NCBI GenBank assembly: GCA_963747005.1
Contig: CAVVDT010000005.1
Span: 62,001-126,000, forward strand
Direction of reading: 5' to 3'
Length of the DNA stretch: 64,000 bases
Source: CAVVDT01 sp963747005
GTDB lineage: Bacteria; Pseudomonadota; Alphaproteobacteria; Rhizobiales; Aestuariivirgaceae
Made by a program: the position numbers and the translations under genes
Shown here: positions 8,009 to 15,977 of the stretch, in pieces
How the letters are laid out: each line of letters begins with the position of its first letter
Numbering within the stretch: position 1 is the stretch's first letter
Notes under the pieces: model-generated
What the model was told of the DNA's origin: nothing
Database searches by the model: none
Seen by the model: the letters and a program-made list of their open reading frames with translations, nothing else

Positions 8009-8287
8009 TCAATTCTCGCCGGCTTCTGCACTTTTGGCCTTCTTCAGGGTCTCGGCGTTGAAGGCGATATTGACCTTCTTGCCGCTCTTGTTGGAGGCAT
8101 AGACTTCGTAGCAGCCCTTCTCGGTCTTGATATGATGAACCTTCAGGCCCTCTTTCTTGAGCATGTTGATCAGGGTCGTCTTGGACTTGAACATGCTCGA
8201 CGGCGCGGTGCTGCAGGCGCTGCTGGCGGCAAAGGCCGACCCGCTCATGAATGCAACAAGGGCGATGGTGGATACAGTGCGAAGCAT
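8009..8287 (-). CDS. Small periplasmic PepSY-like protein
   Basis: 92 residues; ATG 8285-8287 has a GGAG site seven bases before it and is followed by a signal peptide (TVSTIALVAFMSGSAFAASS). The mature domain (TLINMLKKEGLKVHHIKTEK, CYEVYASNKSGKKVNIAFN) has the alpha-beta layout of a single PepSY domain, with two cysteines (SACS and GCYE) that may pair. It is the first gene of an apparent operon with cytochrome b561. Function unknown beyond that association. Confidence 0.78.
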   Translation of the reverse strand: MLRTVSTIALVAFMSGSAFAASSACSTAPSSMFKSKTTLINMLKKEGLKVHHIKTEKGCYEVYASNKSGKKVNIAFNAETLKKAKSAEAGEN

Positions 8288-8549
8288 AATAATCTCCATA
8301 GTTGTCATGGGGTTTCGCGTCATTGCGCCTACCCCCGGCTAAAGCGCATTCGGCCTGAGTTGAAGCGAACGCGATGGGCATTGATGTAGCGGCCGCGAGA
8401 TGACAGATCGCTGAAAGCCGGATTGCGTTTTTGTAAGCTTTGAGGCGCTGGCGTGGCATCGCGCGCCGGCAAAGGGGCCACTTCCGCACGCCCGTCGTTG
8501 GCGGTTATGCTCGGGGGTGAAGAAGACCACGAGCAAACGGGGGTGGACC

Positions 8550-9503
8550 ATGACCGAGACCTTCAACCAGCCACTGGGCGGTAACCAGATGCCGCGGTTT
8601 GCGGGACCCGCAACGATGATGCGGCTGCCGACGCGGCCGAACGCGCGCGGGCTCGATGCCTGCTTTATCGGGGTGCCCATGGATATCGGCACCTCCAACC
8701 GTTCCGGCACCCGCCACGGGCCGCGCCAGATCCGGGCGGAAAGCTGCATGCTCAGGCCCTACAACATGGCGACCCGTGCCGCGCCGTTCGATTCACTGCA
8801 GGTGGCCGATGTCGGCGACGTGGCCATCAACACCTTCGATCTGAAGAAATCGGTGAAGATCATCGAGCGGGCCTTCGACCGCATCCTTGCCCAGGACTGC
8901 ATCCCCCTGACGCTGGGCGGCGACCATACCCTGACTCTGCCCATCCTGAGGGCGATGGCGAAGAAGCACGGTCCCGTCGCCCTCATCCATGTGGATGCCC
9001 ATGCCGACATCAATGACGAGATGTTCGGGGAAAAGATCGCCCACGGCACACCCTTTCGCCGCGCCGTTGAGGAAGGCCTCATCCAGACCGACAAGGTGTT
9101 CCAGATCGGCTTGCGCGGTTCCGGTTATTCGCCGGAGGATTTCGACTGGCCGAGAAAGCAGGGCTTTACCGTGGTGACGGCGGAAGAATGCTGGTGGAAG
9201 TCGCTCTCGCCGCTGATGGAGAAGGTGCGCGCGAAGATCGGCGATCAGCCCACCTATCTCACCTACGATATCGACAGCCTCGACCCGGCCTTTGCGCCGG
9301 GCACCGGGACGGTGGAGATCGCCGGCCTCACCACCTGGCAGGCGCTGGAAATCATCCGCGGCGCCAGAGGCCTCAATCTGGTGGGCGGCGATCTGGTCGA
9401 GGTCTCGCCACCCTTCGACCCGAGCGGCAACACCGCCCTGATCGGCGCCAATCTGCTGTTCGAGATGTTGTGCGTGTTGCCCGGTGTGAAATATGCCGCC
9501 TGA
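8550..9503 (+). CDS. gbuA: Guanidinobutyrase (agmatinase/ureohydrolase family)
   Basis: 317 residues. Hydrolyses 4-guanidinobutyrate to 4-aminobutyrate and urea. The binuclear manganese site is complete: GGDH, HVDAHADIND and YDIDSLDPAFAPGTGT. Much of the chain, including the start (NQPLGGNQMPRF), the RSGTRHGPRQIRAES segment, FGEKIAHGTPFRRAVEE and LVEVSPPFDPSGNTALIGAN, follows the Pseudomonas GbuA pattern as I remember it; agmatinase is the alternative. I prefer ATG 8550 because GbuA-like sequence begins there; an upstream in-frame start adds 11 basic residues. First gene of a five-gene operon, overlapping the next by 11 bases. The AruI gene downstream supports the guanidinobutyrate assignment. 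Confidence 0.88.
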   Translation: MTETFNQPLGGNQMPRFAGPATMMRLPTRPNARGLDACFIGVPMDIGTSNRSGTRHGPRQIRAESCMLRPYNMATRAAPFDSLQVADVGDVAINTFDLKKSVKIIERAFDRILAQDCIPLTLGGDHTLTLPILRAMAKKHGPVALIHVDAHADINDEMFGEKIAHGTPFRRAVEEGLIQTDKVFQIGLRGSGYSPEDFDWPRKQGFTVVTAEECWWKSLSPLMEKVRAKIGDQPTYLTYDIDSLDPAFAPGTGTVEIAGLTTWQALEIIRGARGLNLVGGDLVEVSPPFDPSGNTALIGANLLFEMLCVLPGVKYAA

Positions 9504-10281
9504 TGCCGCCCGCGCCGACCGCTGGATATGCTCGCCCTATTTCATCGCCGTGCCCGAACCCGGCCTTGCCGACGGGGCCGCGCCGCAATGGATCGTCAAT
9601 TCGCCTGAGTTGAGCGGCGATGATCCCATGGCGCGCATGGGCGTCCTTTACGGCGAACTGGCCACCCGGGTGGCGGCGGCGCTGGCGGCCGGCGAGCGGC
9701 CCGTCAGCCTTGCCGGAGATTGCCTGTCCAGCCTCGGCATGGTGGCGGGGCTGCAGCGTGCCGGCATCGATGCAAGCCTCCTGTGGTTCGACGCCCATGG
9801 CGACTTCAACACCCCCGAAACCAGCCCCAGCGGCTTTCTCGGCGGCATGCCGCTGGCCATGGCGGCGGGCCGCGGCGATCTGCGGCTCATTGAAGCGCTC
9901 GGCGTCCGTCCCATTGATGAGGAACGCATCACCCTGAGCGATGCCCGCGACCTCGATCCGGGCGAGCGCGAAGCCGTCGCCGGCTCTGGCATGACCCATA
10001 TCGGCGATGTCGCCGATCTGCTGGCGCTGCCGCTGCCGGATGGACCGCTCTATGTGCATTTCGACACCGACATCGTCGATGCCACCGAGAGCCCTGCCCA
10101 GAACTATCCGGTCACCGGCGGCCCGTCGGCGGCATTGATGGCGCAAGTCTTCCGGCGGTTGGCCAGAAGCGCTAGTGTGGTCGCGGTATCGGTTTCGGCG
10201 TGGAACCCGAGGCTTGCCGGCGGGGTGGAAAGCCGGCGGATTTCCATGGCGCTGATCGAGACGTTGCTCGGCACCGGGTGA
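9493..10281 (+). CDS. Arginase-family protein with a Cys-substituted metal site
   Basis: 262 residues, overlapping gbuA by 11 bases. The arginase fold is shown by LAGDCLSSLGMV, LLWFDAHGDFNTPETSP (D100, H102, D104) and YVHFDTDIVDATESPAQNYP (D191, D193). Five of six metal ligands are kept, but the first His of the usual GGDH is Cys77. I recall a branch of arginase-like proteins with this GDC pattern, so it may be active rather than dead. Its substrate is not known; by operon context a guanidino compound of arginine breakdown is likely. Cytoplasmic. Confidence 0.8.
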   Translation: MPPDAARADRWICSPYFIAVPEPGLADGAAPQWIVNSPELSGDDPMARMGVLYGELATRVAAALAAGERPVSLAGDCLSSLGMVAGLQRAGIDASLLWFDAHGDFNTPETSPSGFLGGMPLAMAAGRGDLRLIEALGVRPIDEERITLSDARDLDPGEREAVAGSGMTHIGDVADLLALPLPDGPLYVHFDTDIVDATESPAQNYPVTGGPSAALMAQVFRRLARSASVVAVSVSAWNPRLAGGVESRRISMALIETLLGTG

Positions 10282-10324
10282 CGAACGAAAAAGAACGAGA
10301 ATATACCGGGGGGGAGATGCTGGC

Positions 10325-11926
10325 ATGGCGACGTGCGGCGAATATCTGGTGCAGATTCTGGCGGCCCATGGCATCGACACGGTGTTCGGCATTCCCGGCG
10401 TCCATACGGTGGAGCTTTATCGCGGCCTGCCGAATGCCCCGGTGCGCCATATCACGCCGCGTCATGAGCAGGGTGCCGGCTTCATGGCCGACGGCTATGC
10501 CCGCGCCAGCGGCCGGCCCGCCGCCTGCTTCATCATCACCGGGCCCGGCCTCACCAATATCGCCACGGCGCTCGGCCAGGCCTATGCCGACTCGGTGCCC
10601 ATCCTCGTTATCTCCAGCGTCAACAACACCCACGAGATGGCGCTCGGCGAAGGCCGGCTGCATGAACTGCCGTGCCAGCGCAACCTGATGGCGGGCCTCA
10701 CCGCCTTTTCCCACACCCTTTTGCGCCCGGCCGAACTGCCGGCCATCCTCGAGCGTGCCCAGTGCGTCTTCAACTCCGCCCGGCCGCGGCCCGTCCATAT
10801 CGAGATCCCGCTCGACGTCATCGTCGCCAATGCCGATGACCTGCCGCGCACCACCACCACGACGCGGGCGGCGGCTTCCGCCGACAAGGACGCCATCGCC
10901 GCCGCCGCCAAAATGTTGAGCGCTGCCAGATCGCCCATGGTGTGGCTGGGCGGCGGAGCCCAGGACGGGGCGGCCGAAGCGCGCCGGCTGGTGGAGCGGC
11001 TGGGAGCACCGGCGGTCACCACCATCAACGGCAAGGGCCTGTTGCCGCCCGGCCATCGCCTGTCGCTGGGCAGCACCATCCCCCAGCCGCCCGTCCTCGA
11101 TGCACTCGCCGCCGCCGATGTGGTGCTGGCCATCGGCACCGAGATGGGCGAGACCGACACCCTCCTCTTCGACAGCGCCCTGAGGCTTTCCGGCAAGCTC
11201 ATCCGCATCGACATCGACCCCGAGCAACTGACGCGCAACGCCATGCCGGCGGTCGCCATCGTCTCGGACGCAAAGACCGCCATGGCCGACCTTGCCGACG
11301 CGCTCGATGAAATCGGCCATAAGGCCAATCCGCCGACGGCGCGCATCGCGGCGCTGAAAACCGAACTCGCCGGCCTGCTGGACGCCAAGCAGCGGGCGCA
11401 TGCGAAAGTCTTTTCGGTCCTGCAGAAGGCGCTGCCCGGCGTCATCATCGTCGGCGACTCGACCCAGCCGATCTATTCCTCCAACCTCTTCTACGAGCCG
11501 GAGGGGCCGCGCTCCTTCTTCAATTCCTCCACAGGCTACGGGACGCTGGGCTATGCCCTGCCCGCCGCCCTCGGCGCCAAGCTTGGCATGCCGGAGCGTC
11601 CGGTGGTGGCGGTGATCGGCGACGGCGGCTTGCAGTTCACCATCGCCGAACTGGCGACCGCTGTTGAGCTTTCACTGCCGGTGCCGATCCTCGTCTGGAA
11701 CAACAAGGGCTACGGCGAGATCAAGCGCTACATGGCCGACCGCGGCATTCCGCAGATCGGGGTGGATATCTACACCCCCGACTTCCAGACCATCGCCAAG
11801 GGGTTCGGCTGCAACGCGGTCAAGGCTGAAAGCCTCGAGCATCTGGCGAGCGAACTGAAGAAGGCCACTACGGCGTCGAAGCCCACGGTCATCGAGGTGG
11901 ACGAGGCCAAAGCGCTGGGGTGGTGA
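10325..11926 (+). CDS. aruI: 5-guanidino-2-oxopentanoate (2-ketoarginine) decarboxylase
   Basis: 533 residues, a thiamine-diphosphate enzyme of the acetolactate-synthase type with N-terminal pyrimidine-binding, middle and C-terminal diphosphate-binding domains. The catalytic Glu48 is in TPRHEQGAGFMADGYAR; the cofactor motif GDGG begins near residue 432 and ends in LVWNNKGYGEIK. The opening TCGEYLVQILAAHGIDTVFG and IPGVHTVELYRGL match AruI, which converts 2-ketoarginine to 4-guanidinobutyraldehyde. It has a GGGGGGAG ribosome site, 43 bases after the arginase-like gene. Acetolactate synthase proper is excluded by context and by the AruI-like start. Confidence 0.85.
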   Translation: MATCGEYLVQILAAHGIDTVFGIPGVHTVELYRGLPNAPVRHITPRHEQGAGFMADGYARASGRPAACFIITGPGLTNIATALGQAYADSVPILVISSVNNTHEMALGEGRLHELPCQRNLMAGLTAFSHTLLRPAELPAILERAQCVFNSARPRPVHIEIPLDVIVANADDLPRTTTTTRAAASADKDAIAAAAKMLSAARSPMVWLGGGAQDGAAEARRLVERLGAPAVTTINGKGLLPPGHRLSLGSTIPQPPVLDALAAADVVLAIGTEMGETDTLLFDSALRLSGKLIRIDIDPEQLTRNAMPAVAIVSDAKTAMADLADALDEIGHKANPPTARIAALKTELAGLLDAKQRAHAKVFSVLQKALPGVIIVGDSTQPIYSSNLFYEPEGPRSFFNSSTGYGTLGYALPAALGAKLGMPERPVVAVIGDGGLQFTIAELATAVELSLPVPILVWNNKGYGEIKRYMADRGIPQIGVDIYTPDFQTIAKGFGCNAVKAESLEHLASELKKATTASKPTVIEVDEAKALGW

Positions 11927-11929
11927 GCC

Positions 11930-13180
11930 ATGAAGGTCGCGGTATTGGGCGCAGGTGTAACCGGGGTTACCTCGGCCTATTATCTGGCCCGCGACGGCCA
12001 TGAGGTGACCGTCATCGACCGCCAGCCGGCAGCGGCCAGCGAAACCAGCTACGCCAATGCCGGGCTGGTGTCGCCGGGCGACAGCTATGCCTGGGCCTCG
12101 CCGGCCGCCCTGTCGATGTTCGTCAGATCGCTCGTCAACCCCACCCTCGGCATCAAGGTGCGCCCGCAGCTCGATCCGGCCTTTCTCGGCTGGTGCTGCC
12201 GCTTCCTCTTCCAGTGCACCACCGAGCGGGCGCGCATCAATACCGGACGCAAGTACCGCATCGCCGCCTACGCCCGCGACTGCATCAACGAGATGATCGC
12301 GGTAACCGGCCTCGACTATGATGGCGGCTCGGCCGGCATCGTCTACTTCTTCCGCGACCAGGCGAGTCTGGAGGCCGGCGCCAGGCACATGGGCATGCTC
12401 GCCGATCTGGGCCTTCAAATCGAAGTCCTCGGGCGCGATGAACTGATCAGGCGCGAACCGGCGTTATCTCATGCCGGGTCCAAGATCGCCGGCGGGGTCT
12501 TTTCACCCACCGACCAGACCGGTGATTGCTGCGCCTTTACCCGGCGCCTCGCCGAGTGGTGCGAGACCCATGCTCCAGTGAGTTTCCGCTATGAGACCAC
12601 CATCACCGGCCTTGAGACCGAGGGCCGGATGATCAAGTCGGTCCTCACCGACAAGGGCCCCATCGGCGCCGATGCCTTTGTGCTTGCCATGGGCTGCGAC
12701 AGCCCCTGGGTGGCGGGAAAGCTCGGCGTTTTCCTGCCCATCTACCCGGTGAAAGGCTATTCCGTCACCATCGGCATCCCCAAGGGTGTCGAAGGACCGG
12801 TCATGGGCGGCGTCGACGAGGACAAGCTGATCGCCTACTCGCGCCTGGGGAATCGCTTGCGGGTGGCCTGCACCGCCGAATTCGCCGGCAACGACCGCAG
12901 CCACACCCCGGCCGATTTCGCCCGCCCGCTGGCCTTTGCGCGGGAAGTGTTTCCCGATCACGTGAAGGGCAGCGAGATCGAATACTGGGCGGGCCTCAGG
13001 CCCATGACGCCGTCGTCCGTCCCGGTCCTCGGCCCCTGCCCCGGCAGCAATCTCCACCTCAACACCGGCCACGGCCATGTGGGCTGGACCATGGCCTGCG
13101 GCACGGCAAAATATGTCGCCGACCGGCTGGCCGGCCGCGACCCGGAGATCGATCCCGAGGGTCTGGAAATCGGCGGATAG
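11930..13180 (+). CDS. DadA-type FAD-dependent D-amino-acid dehydrogenase
   Basis: 416 residues. The N-terminal FAD site is VAVLGAGVTGVTSAYYLA followed by VTVIDRQPAAASETSYANAG, typical of DadA and D-arginine dehydrogenase DauA; the C-terminal LRPMTPSSVPVLG and TGHGHVGWTMACGTA close the flavin site. It starts three bases after the aruI stop. In this operon the expected reaction is D-arginine (or D-ornithine) to the 2-oxo acid, which would make 2-ketoarginine for AruI. DadA for D-alanine is the general family function and cannot be excluded from sequence alone. Confidence 0.85.
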   Translation: MKVAVLGAGVTGVTSAYYLARDGHEVTVIDRQPAAASETSYANAGLVSPGDSYAWASPAALSMFVRSLVNPTLGIKVRPQLDPAFLGWCCRFLFQCTTERARINTGRKYRIAAYARDCINEMIAVTGLDYDGGSAGIVYFFRDQASLEAGARHMGMLADLGLQIEVLGRDELIRREPALSHAGSKIAGGVFSPTDQTGDCCAFTRRLAEWCETHAPVSFRYETTITGLETEGRMIKSVLTDKGPIGADAFVLAMGCDSPWVAGKLGVFLPIYPVKGYSVTIGIPKGVEGPVMGGVDEDKLIAYSRLGNRLRVACTAEFAGNDRSHTPADFARPLAFAREVFPDHVKGSEIEYWAGLRPMTPSSVPVLGPCPGSNLHLNTGHGHVGWTMACGTAKYVADRLAGRDPEIDPEGLEIGG

Positions 13181-13184
13181 CACC

Positions 13185-15026
13185 ATGGACGGCCCGCAGG
13201 TCAGCATCCATCTCGATACCATCGAGCACAATGCCCGCGTGGTGACTGAAAAATGCCGCGCCGCCGGCATCGAGGTGTTCGGTGTCACCAAGGGTACCTG
13301 CGGCATGCCGCAGGTGGCGCGCGCCATGCTCAGGGGCGGCGTGGTGGGGCTGGCCGAATCGCGCTTTGAAAACATCCGCCGCCTGAGGGAGAGCGGCATC
13401 GATCAGCCGATCATGCTGCTGCGCTCGCCGCCCCTGTCGCGGGTGGAAGAGGTGATCCGCTCGGTCGATGTCAGCCTCAATTCCGAACTGGGCGTATTGC
13501 GCGAGATATCGCGGGTGGCGGAGCGCATGGGGCGGGTGCATGACGTCATCCTGATGGTCGATCTGGGCGACCTGCGCGAGGGCATCTGGCCGAGTGATCT
13601 TGCTTCGGCGGTTGACGAAGTGATGGAACTTCCCGGCGTCAACCTGGCCGGTCTCGGCACCAACCTCACCTGCTTCGGCGCCATCATCCCGACGGAGAAG
13701 AATCTCGGCGAACTGGTGGCCCACGCCGCCGCCATCGAGGCGCGGCACAAGGTAAAACTCACCTACGTCTCGGGCGGCAATTCCAGTTCGCTGCCGCTGC
13801 TGCTGGCCGGCCGCATGCCGAAGGGCGTTAACAACCTGCGCATCGGCGAGGCCATCCTGAAGGGCGGGCGCGACACCTTCCTCGATGAGCCCTGGGCCGA
13901 TCTCGACCGCGATGCCTTCCATCTCACCGTCGAACTGCTGGAGGTGAAGGTAAAGCCCTCCATGCCCATCGGTGAATCGGGGGTCGATGCCTTCGGCCAG
14001 CGCCCCACCTTCATCGACCGTGGCGACCGGCTGCGCGGCATCGGCAATGTCGGGCGCGAGGACGTGATCGTCGAGGGGCTGGAGCCGATCACCCCCGGAA
14101 TCCAGGTGCTGGGTGCCTCCAGCGACCATCTGGTGCTCGATCTCACCGAAGCCGAACCGGCGCCGGCGGTAGGCGATCTGATCGATTTTCGCATGAACTA
14201 CGGCGCTATGCTGGCGGCAATGACGTCGGATTATGTGGAGAAGGTACCCATGCACGACAAGCCGGTGGATGAGACGCGCAAGCAAGCCCGGTTGCTGGTC
14301 GCCGACGGGCTTCACCCGCAGGTCGACGAGCAGAAGCTGGAAGCCCGGCTTGAGGCGTTGGGCTTTGCGGCAAGCGTGGCCGCAAACGGTTCGGCGGCGG
14401 CCGATCGAACCGCCGATGCCCTCAAGGCGGGCGCCACCCCCATTCTCATCGGCGGCGATCATCTCACCACCTGGTCAGGCTTGCAGGGTGCGGCGCAGGC
14501 GCTCGATGATTTCGGCCTCATCTGGCTCGATGCCACCGCCGCCTTCATGCCGGTCAGCGGCGACTTCGGCCCGCAATCGGTGCTTTACCGCGCCCTCGGG
14601 CACGATCCAGCGGCGGCCGGGCTGATGCCGCGCCTGTCGCCGGAAAACGTGGCGATCGTCGGCCTTCGGCACGCCGACCCGCTTGAAACTGAGGCGCTCA
14701 AGGCCTCGCGCATGACGATCTTCACCATGGTCGACATCGACGCGCTGGGGGTGCGCGAGGTGATGAAGCAGGCGCTCAAGGCGGCGGGCGCCGGTACCCG
14801 CCATCTCTACGTCAGCTACTGCCCGTCGGTCACCGACATTCCCGGCACCATCGAGGGCTCGGCCGGCATGACCATCCGCGAGACCCATCAGGCCATGGAA
14901 ATGATCGCCCAGAGCGGCCGTCTTGTCGCCATCGACCTGGTGGGGCTTTCACCCGAGACCGAGCCGCGCATCTGGCAGGAGACCGGCCACTTCCTGCTGT
15001 CGGCCTTCGGCAAGCGCATCCTGTAA
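13185..15026 (+). CDS. Ornithine-racemase-type PLP protein fused to a degenerate arginase domain
   Basis: 613 residues from ATG 13185, four bases after dadA. Residues 1 to about 355 match the alanine/ornithine racemase (Orr) fold: the PLP lysine is K36 in VFGVTKGTCG, and VILMVDLGDLREGIWPSDL is a hallmark of the ornithine racemase branch. Residues from about 365 to the end form an arginase-like domain: GGDH at 423-426 is intact, but the DAHxD motif reads D449-A-T451-A-A453 and the SFDVDxLDP motif reads SYCPSVTDIP (544-553), so most metal ligands are gone. The arginase half is probably non-catalytic (structural or ligand-binding). The likely job is racemising arginine or ornithine for the DadA enzyme. 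I know of no described protein with this fusion. Confidence 0.85.
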   Translation: MDGPQVSIHLDTIEHNARVVTEKCRAAGIEVFGVTKGTCGMPQVARAMLRGGVVGLAESRFENIRRLRESGIDQPIMLLRSPPLSRVEEVIRSVDVSLNSELGVLREISRVAERMGRVHDVILMVDLGDLREGIWPSDLASAVDEVMELPGVNLAGLGTNLTCFGAIIPTEKNLGELVAHAAAIEARHKVKLTYVSGGNSSSLPLLLAGRMPKGVNNLRIGEAILKGGRDTFLDEPWADLDRDAFHLTVELLEVKVKPSMPIGESGVDAFGQRPTFIDRGDRLRGIGNVGREDVIVEGLEPITPGIQVLGASSDHLVLDLTEAEPAPAVGDLIDFRMNYGAMLAAMTSDYVEKVPMHDKPVDETRKQARLLVADGLHPQVDEQKLEARLEALGFAASVAANGSAAADRTADALKAGATPILIGGDHLTTWSGLQGAAQALDDFGLIWLDATAAFMPVSGDFGPQSVLYRALGHDPAAAGLMPRLSPENVAIVGLRHADPLETEALKASRMTIFTMVDIDALGVREVMKQALKAAGAGTRHLYVSYCPSVTDIPGTIEGSAGMTIRETHQAMEMIAQSGRLVAIDLVGLSPETEPRIWQETGHFLLSAFGKRIL

Positions 15027-15070
15027 GCCGGCCCGGCCTCACCCGCCTCATTGTCTTCACCCCACCCTTC

Positions 15071-15236
15071 CATTGTCGCACCGGGACTTGATCCCGGTGT
15101 CCATTCCGCCAACCTCACCCTGCCCCCACAACCCTTCCACCGTCATGCCGGGACTTGATCCCGGTATCCATTCCGCCTGCCTCACGGCAGGTCGCAGGGC
15201 CAGCGGAATGCACCGTGGTCAAGCCAGGGGGTGACG
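15071..15236. repeat. Two REP-like palindromic elements
   Basis: CCGGGACTTGATCCCGG occurs at 15081-15097 and again at 15148-15164, each followed by a TATCCATTCCGCC-like or TGTCCATTCCGCC tail. The second copy is a fuller element of about 95 bases, whose far end (AGCGGAATGCACC, GTCAAGCC, TGACG) is roughly the inverted partner of its start (GTCATGCCGGGACTTGAT). Elements of this look are common between genes in Hyphomicrobiales. They follow the arginine operon and may aid transcript ending. Confidence 0.7.
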
Positions 15237-15280
15237 AAGCGAGAGGGTCAGGCAAAGCAAATCCAACACCGAAAAATGTC

Positions 15281-15309
15281 TTGACATCCGGTAAATGTTC
15301 CTGTAATGT
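15281..15309 (+). promoter_or_regulatory. Strong sigma-70 promoter ahead of a candidate RNA gene
   Basis: TTGACA at 15281-15286, a 17-base spacer, and TAATGT at 15304-15309 form one of the best promoter matches in the window. No credible protein gene follows on this strand for more than 600 bases, which points to a non-coding transcript starting near 15316. Confidence 0.55.
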
Positions 15310-15315
15310 TCTATT

Positions 15316-15628
15316 CGCCTACCCCCGACCGAGGAAGTGTGCACGAACCGTCGGTGCATGGGGGTAAAACGGTTCCCGAGCCGAGTACCGGTCCTGACGA
15401 GTAGCCGTGAAAGGTCCGGGCGGGCTGCGCGTCGACCCTGGGTGGAAACGTCCAGCGCGCCACATGGCAAGCCGGGCCGGCCGGAGGTGCCTCCTTCTTG
15501 GGAAGGCATTTGGCTTCATAAGACCGGTTCTGGTGAGAGCGACGGCAGACCCCGAAAAGAGACCGGGTGCGGAGCGCCTTTCAGGTGCCCATTGTTACTA
15601 ACAGCGTTGCACCTGAAAGGCGCTCCGC
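15316..15628 (+). ncRNA. Candidate structured non-coding RNA, unidentified
   Basis: About 310 bases from the promoter start site to a very strong hairpin. Near the 5' end TACCCCC (15320-15326) pairs with GGGGGTA (15360-15366), enclosing a TGCAC/GTGCA hairpin; further on GGAGG-TGCCTCC and GCCTCC-ttcttg-GGAAGGC can pair. The 3' hairpin has perfect 20-base arms at 15569-15588 and 15609-15628 around a 20-base loop, followed by only a short TCTT. I compared it by eye with SRP RNA, RNase P RNA, 6S RNA, tmRNA and the cobalamin riboswitch and found no match. The open frames across it have atypical composition. A non-autonomous mobile element is the alternative. Confidence 0.42.
15569..15628 (+). terminator. 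20-bp perfect hairpin ending the candidate RNA
   Basis: The arms begin GCGGAGCGCC and end GGCGCTCCGC, pairing over 20 bases with a loop containing ATTGTTACTAAC. The trailing TCTT is weak for an intrinsic terminator, so it may instead be an RNA-stabilising stem or a repeat element. Confidence 0.4.
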
Positions 15629-15710
15629 TCTTCCCGCCCAACTCCGCCACGGCTCAAAGCCGCCGGGGCCGATGACACTTGCCCCATCCCATACCATTAC
15701 CCCCATCACC

Positions 15711-15795
15711 GTCACCCCGTGACTTGATCACAGGGTCCATCCCGCCAAGGCCTCAGCCAGCAGAATGGATGCCGGTATCAAGTACCGGCATGACG
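15711..15795. repeat. REP-like palindromic element, diverged copy
   Basis: A third element of the family at 15071-15236: GTCACCCCGTGACTTGATCA at the left is mirrored by TATCAAGTACCGGCATGAC at the right, with CCATCCCGCC and AGAATGGATG inside. The gap 15629-15877 holds this element and nothing else I can recognise. Confidence 0.6.
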
Positions 15796-15879
15796 GATGA
15801 GATGAAGCGGGAGCCGTACTCCATGGGCCTATCGCCGCCGAGCAGGACAGCCGCCTCCAGAAAGTGGCGCCTCGCCGAT

Positions 15880-15930
15880 TTGCGTTAACGTTACGTCATG
15901 CTATGATAAAGTGCTGATATGACGTCAGCA
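15880..15930 (+). promoter_or_regulatory. Promoter and operator-like palindrome before the small exported protein
   Basis: TTGCGT (15880-15885), a 16-base spacer and TATGAT (15902-15907) could be a promoter. Over the expected start site lies the palindrome TGCTGA-tatgacg-TCAGCA (15912-15930), a plausible repressor site. The next gene begins at 15978. Confidence 0.35.
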
Positions 15931-15977
15931 TTCCTCGGCAACGAAGGAACAGGACGCTAGATGAAGGGAGAGGCGTT

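Noticed and set aside
10325..11926. Acetolactate synthase large subunit
   Set aside because: No small subunit gene nearby, the start matches AruI, and it is embedded in an arginine operon.
15337..15675. Open frames across the candidate RNA (up to 112 codons)
   Set aside because: Composition is Arg/Pro/Gly/Ser-rich nonsense, no ribosome site, and they end inside the hairpin; better explained as RNA structure.
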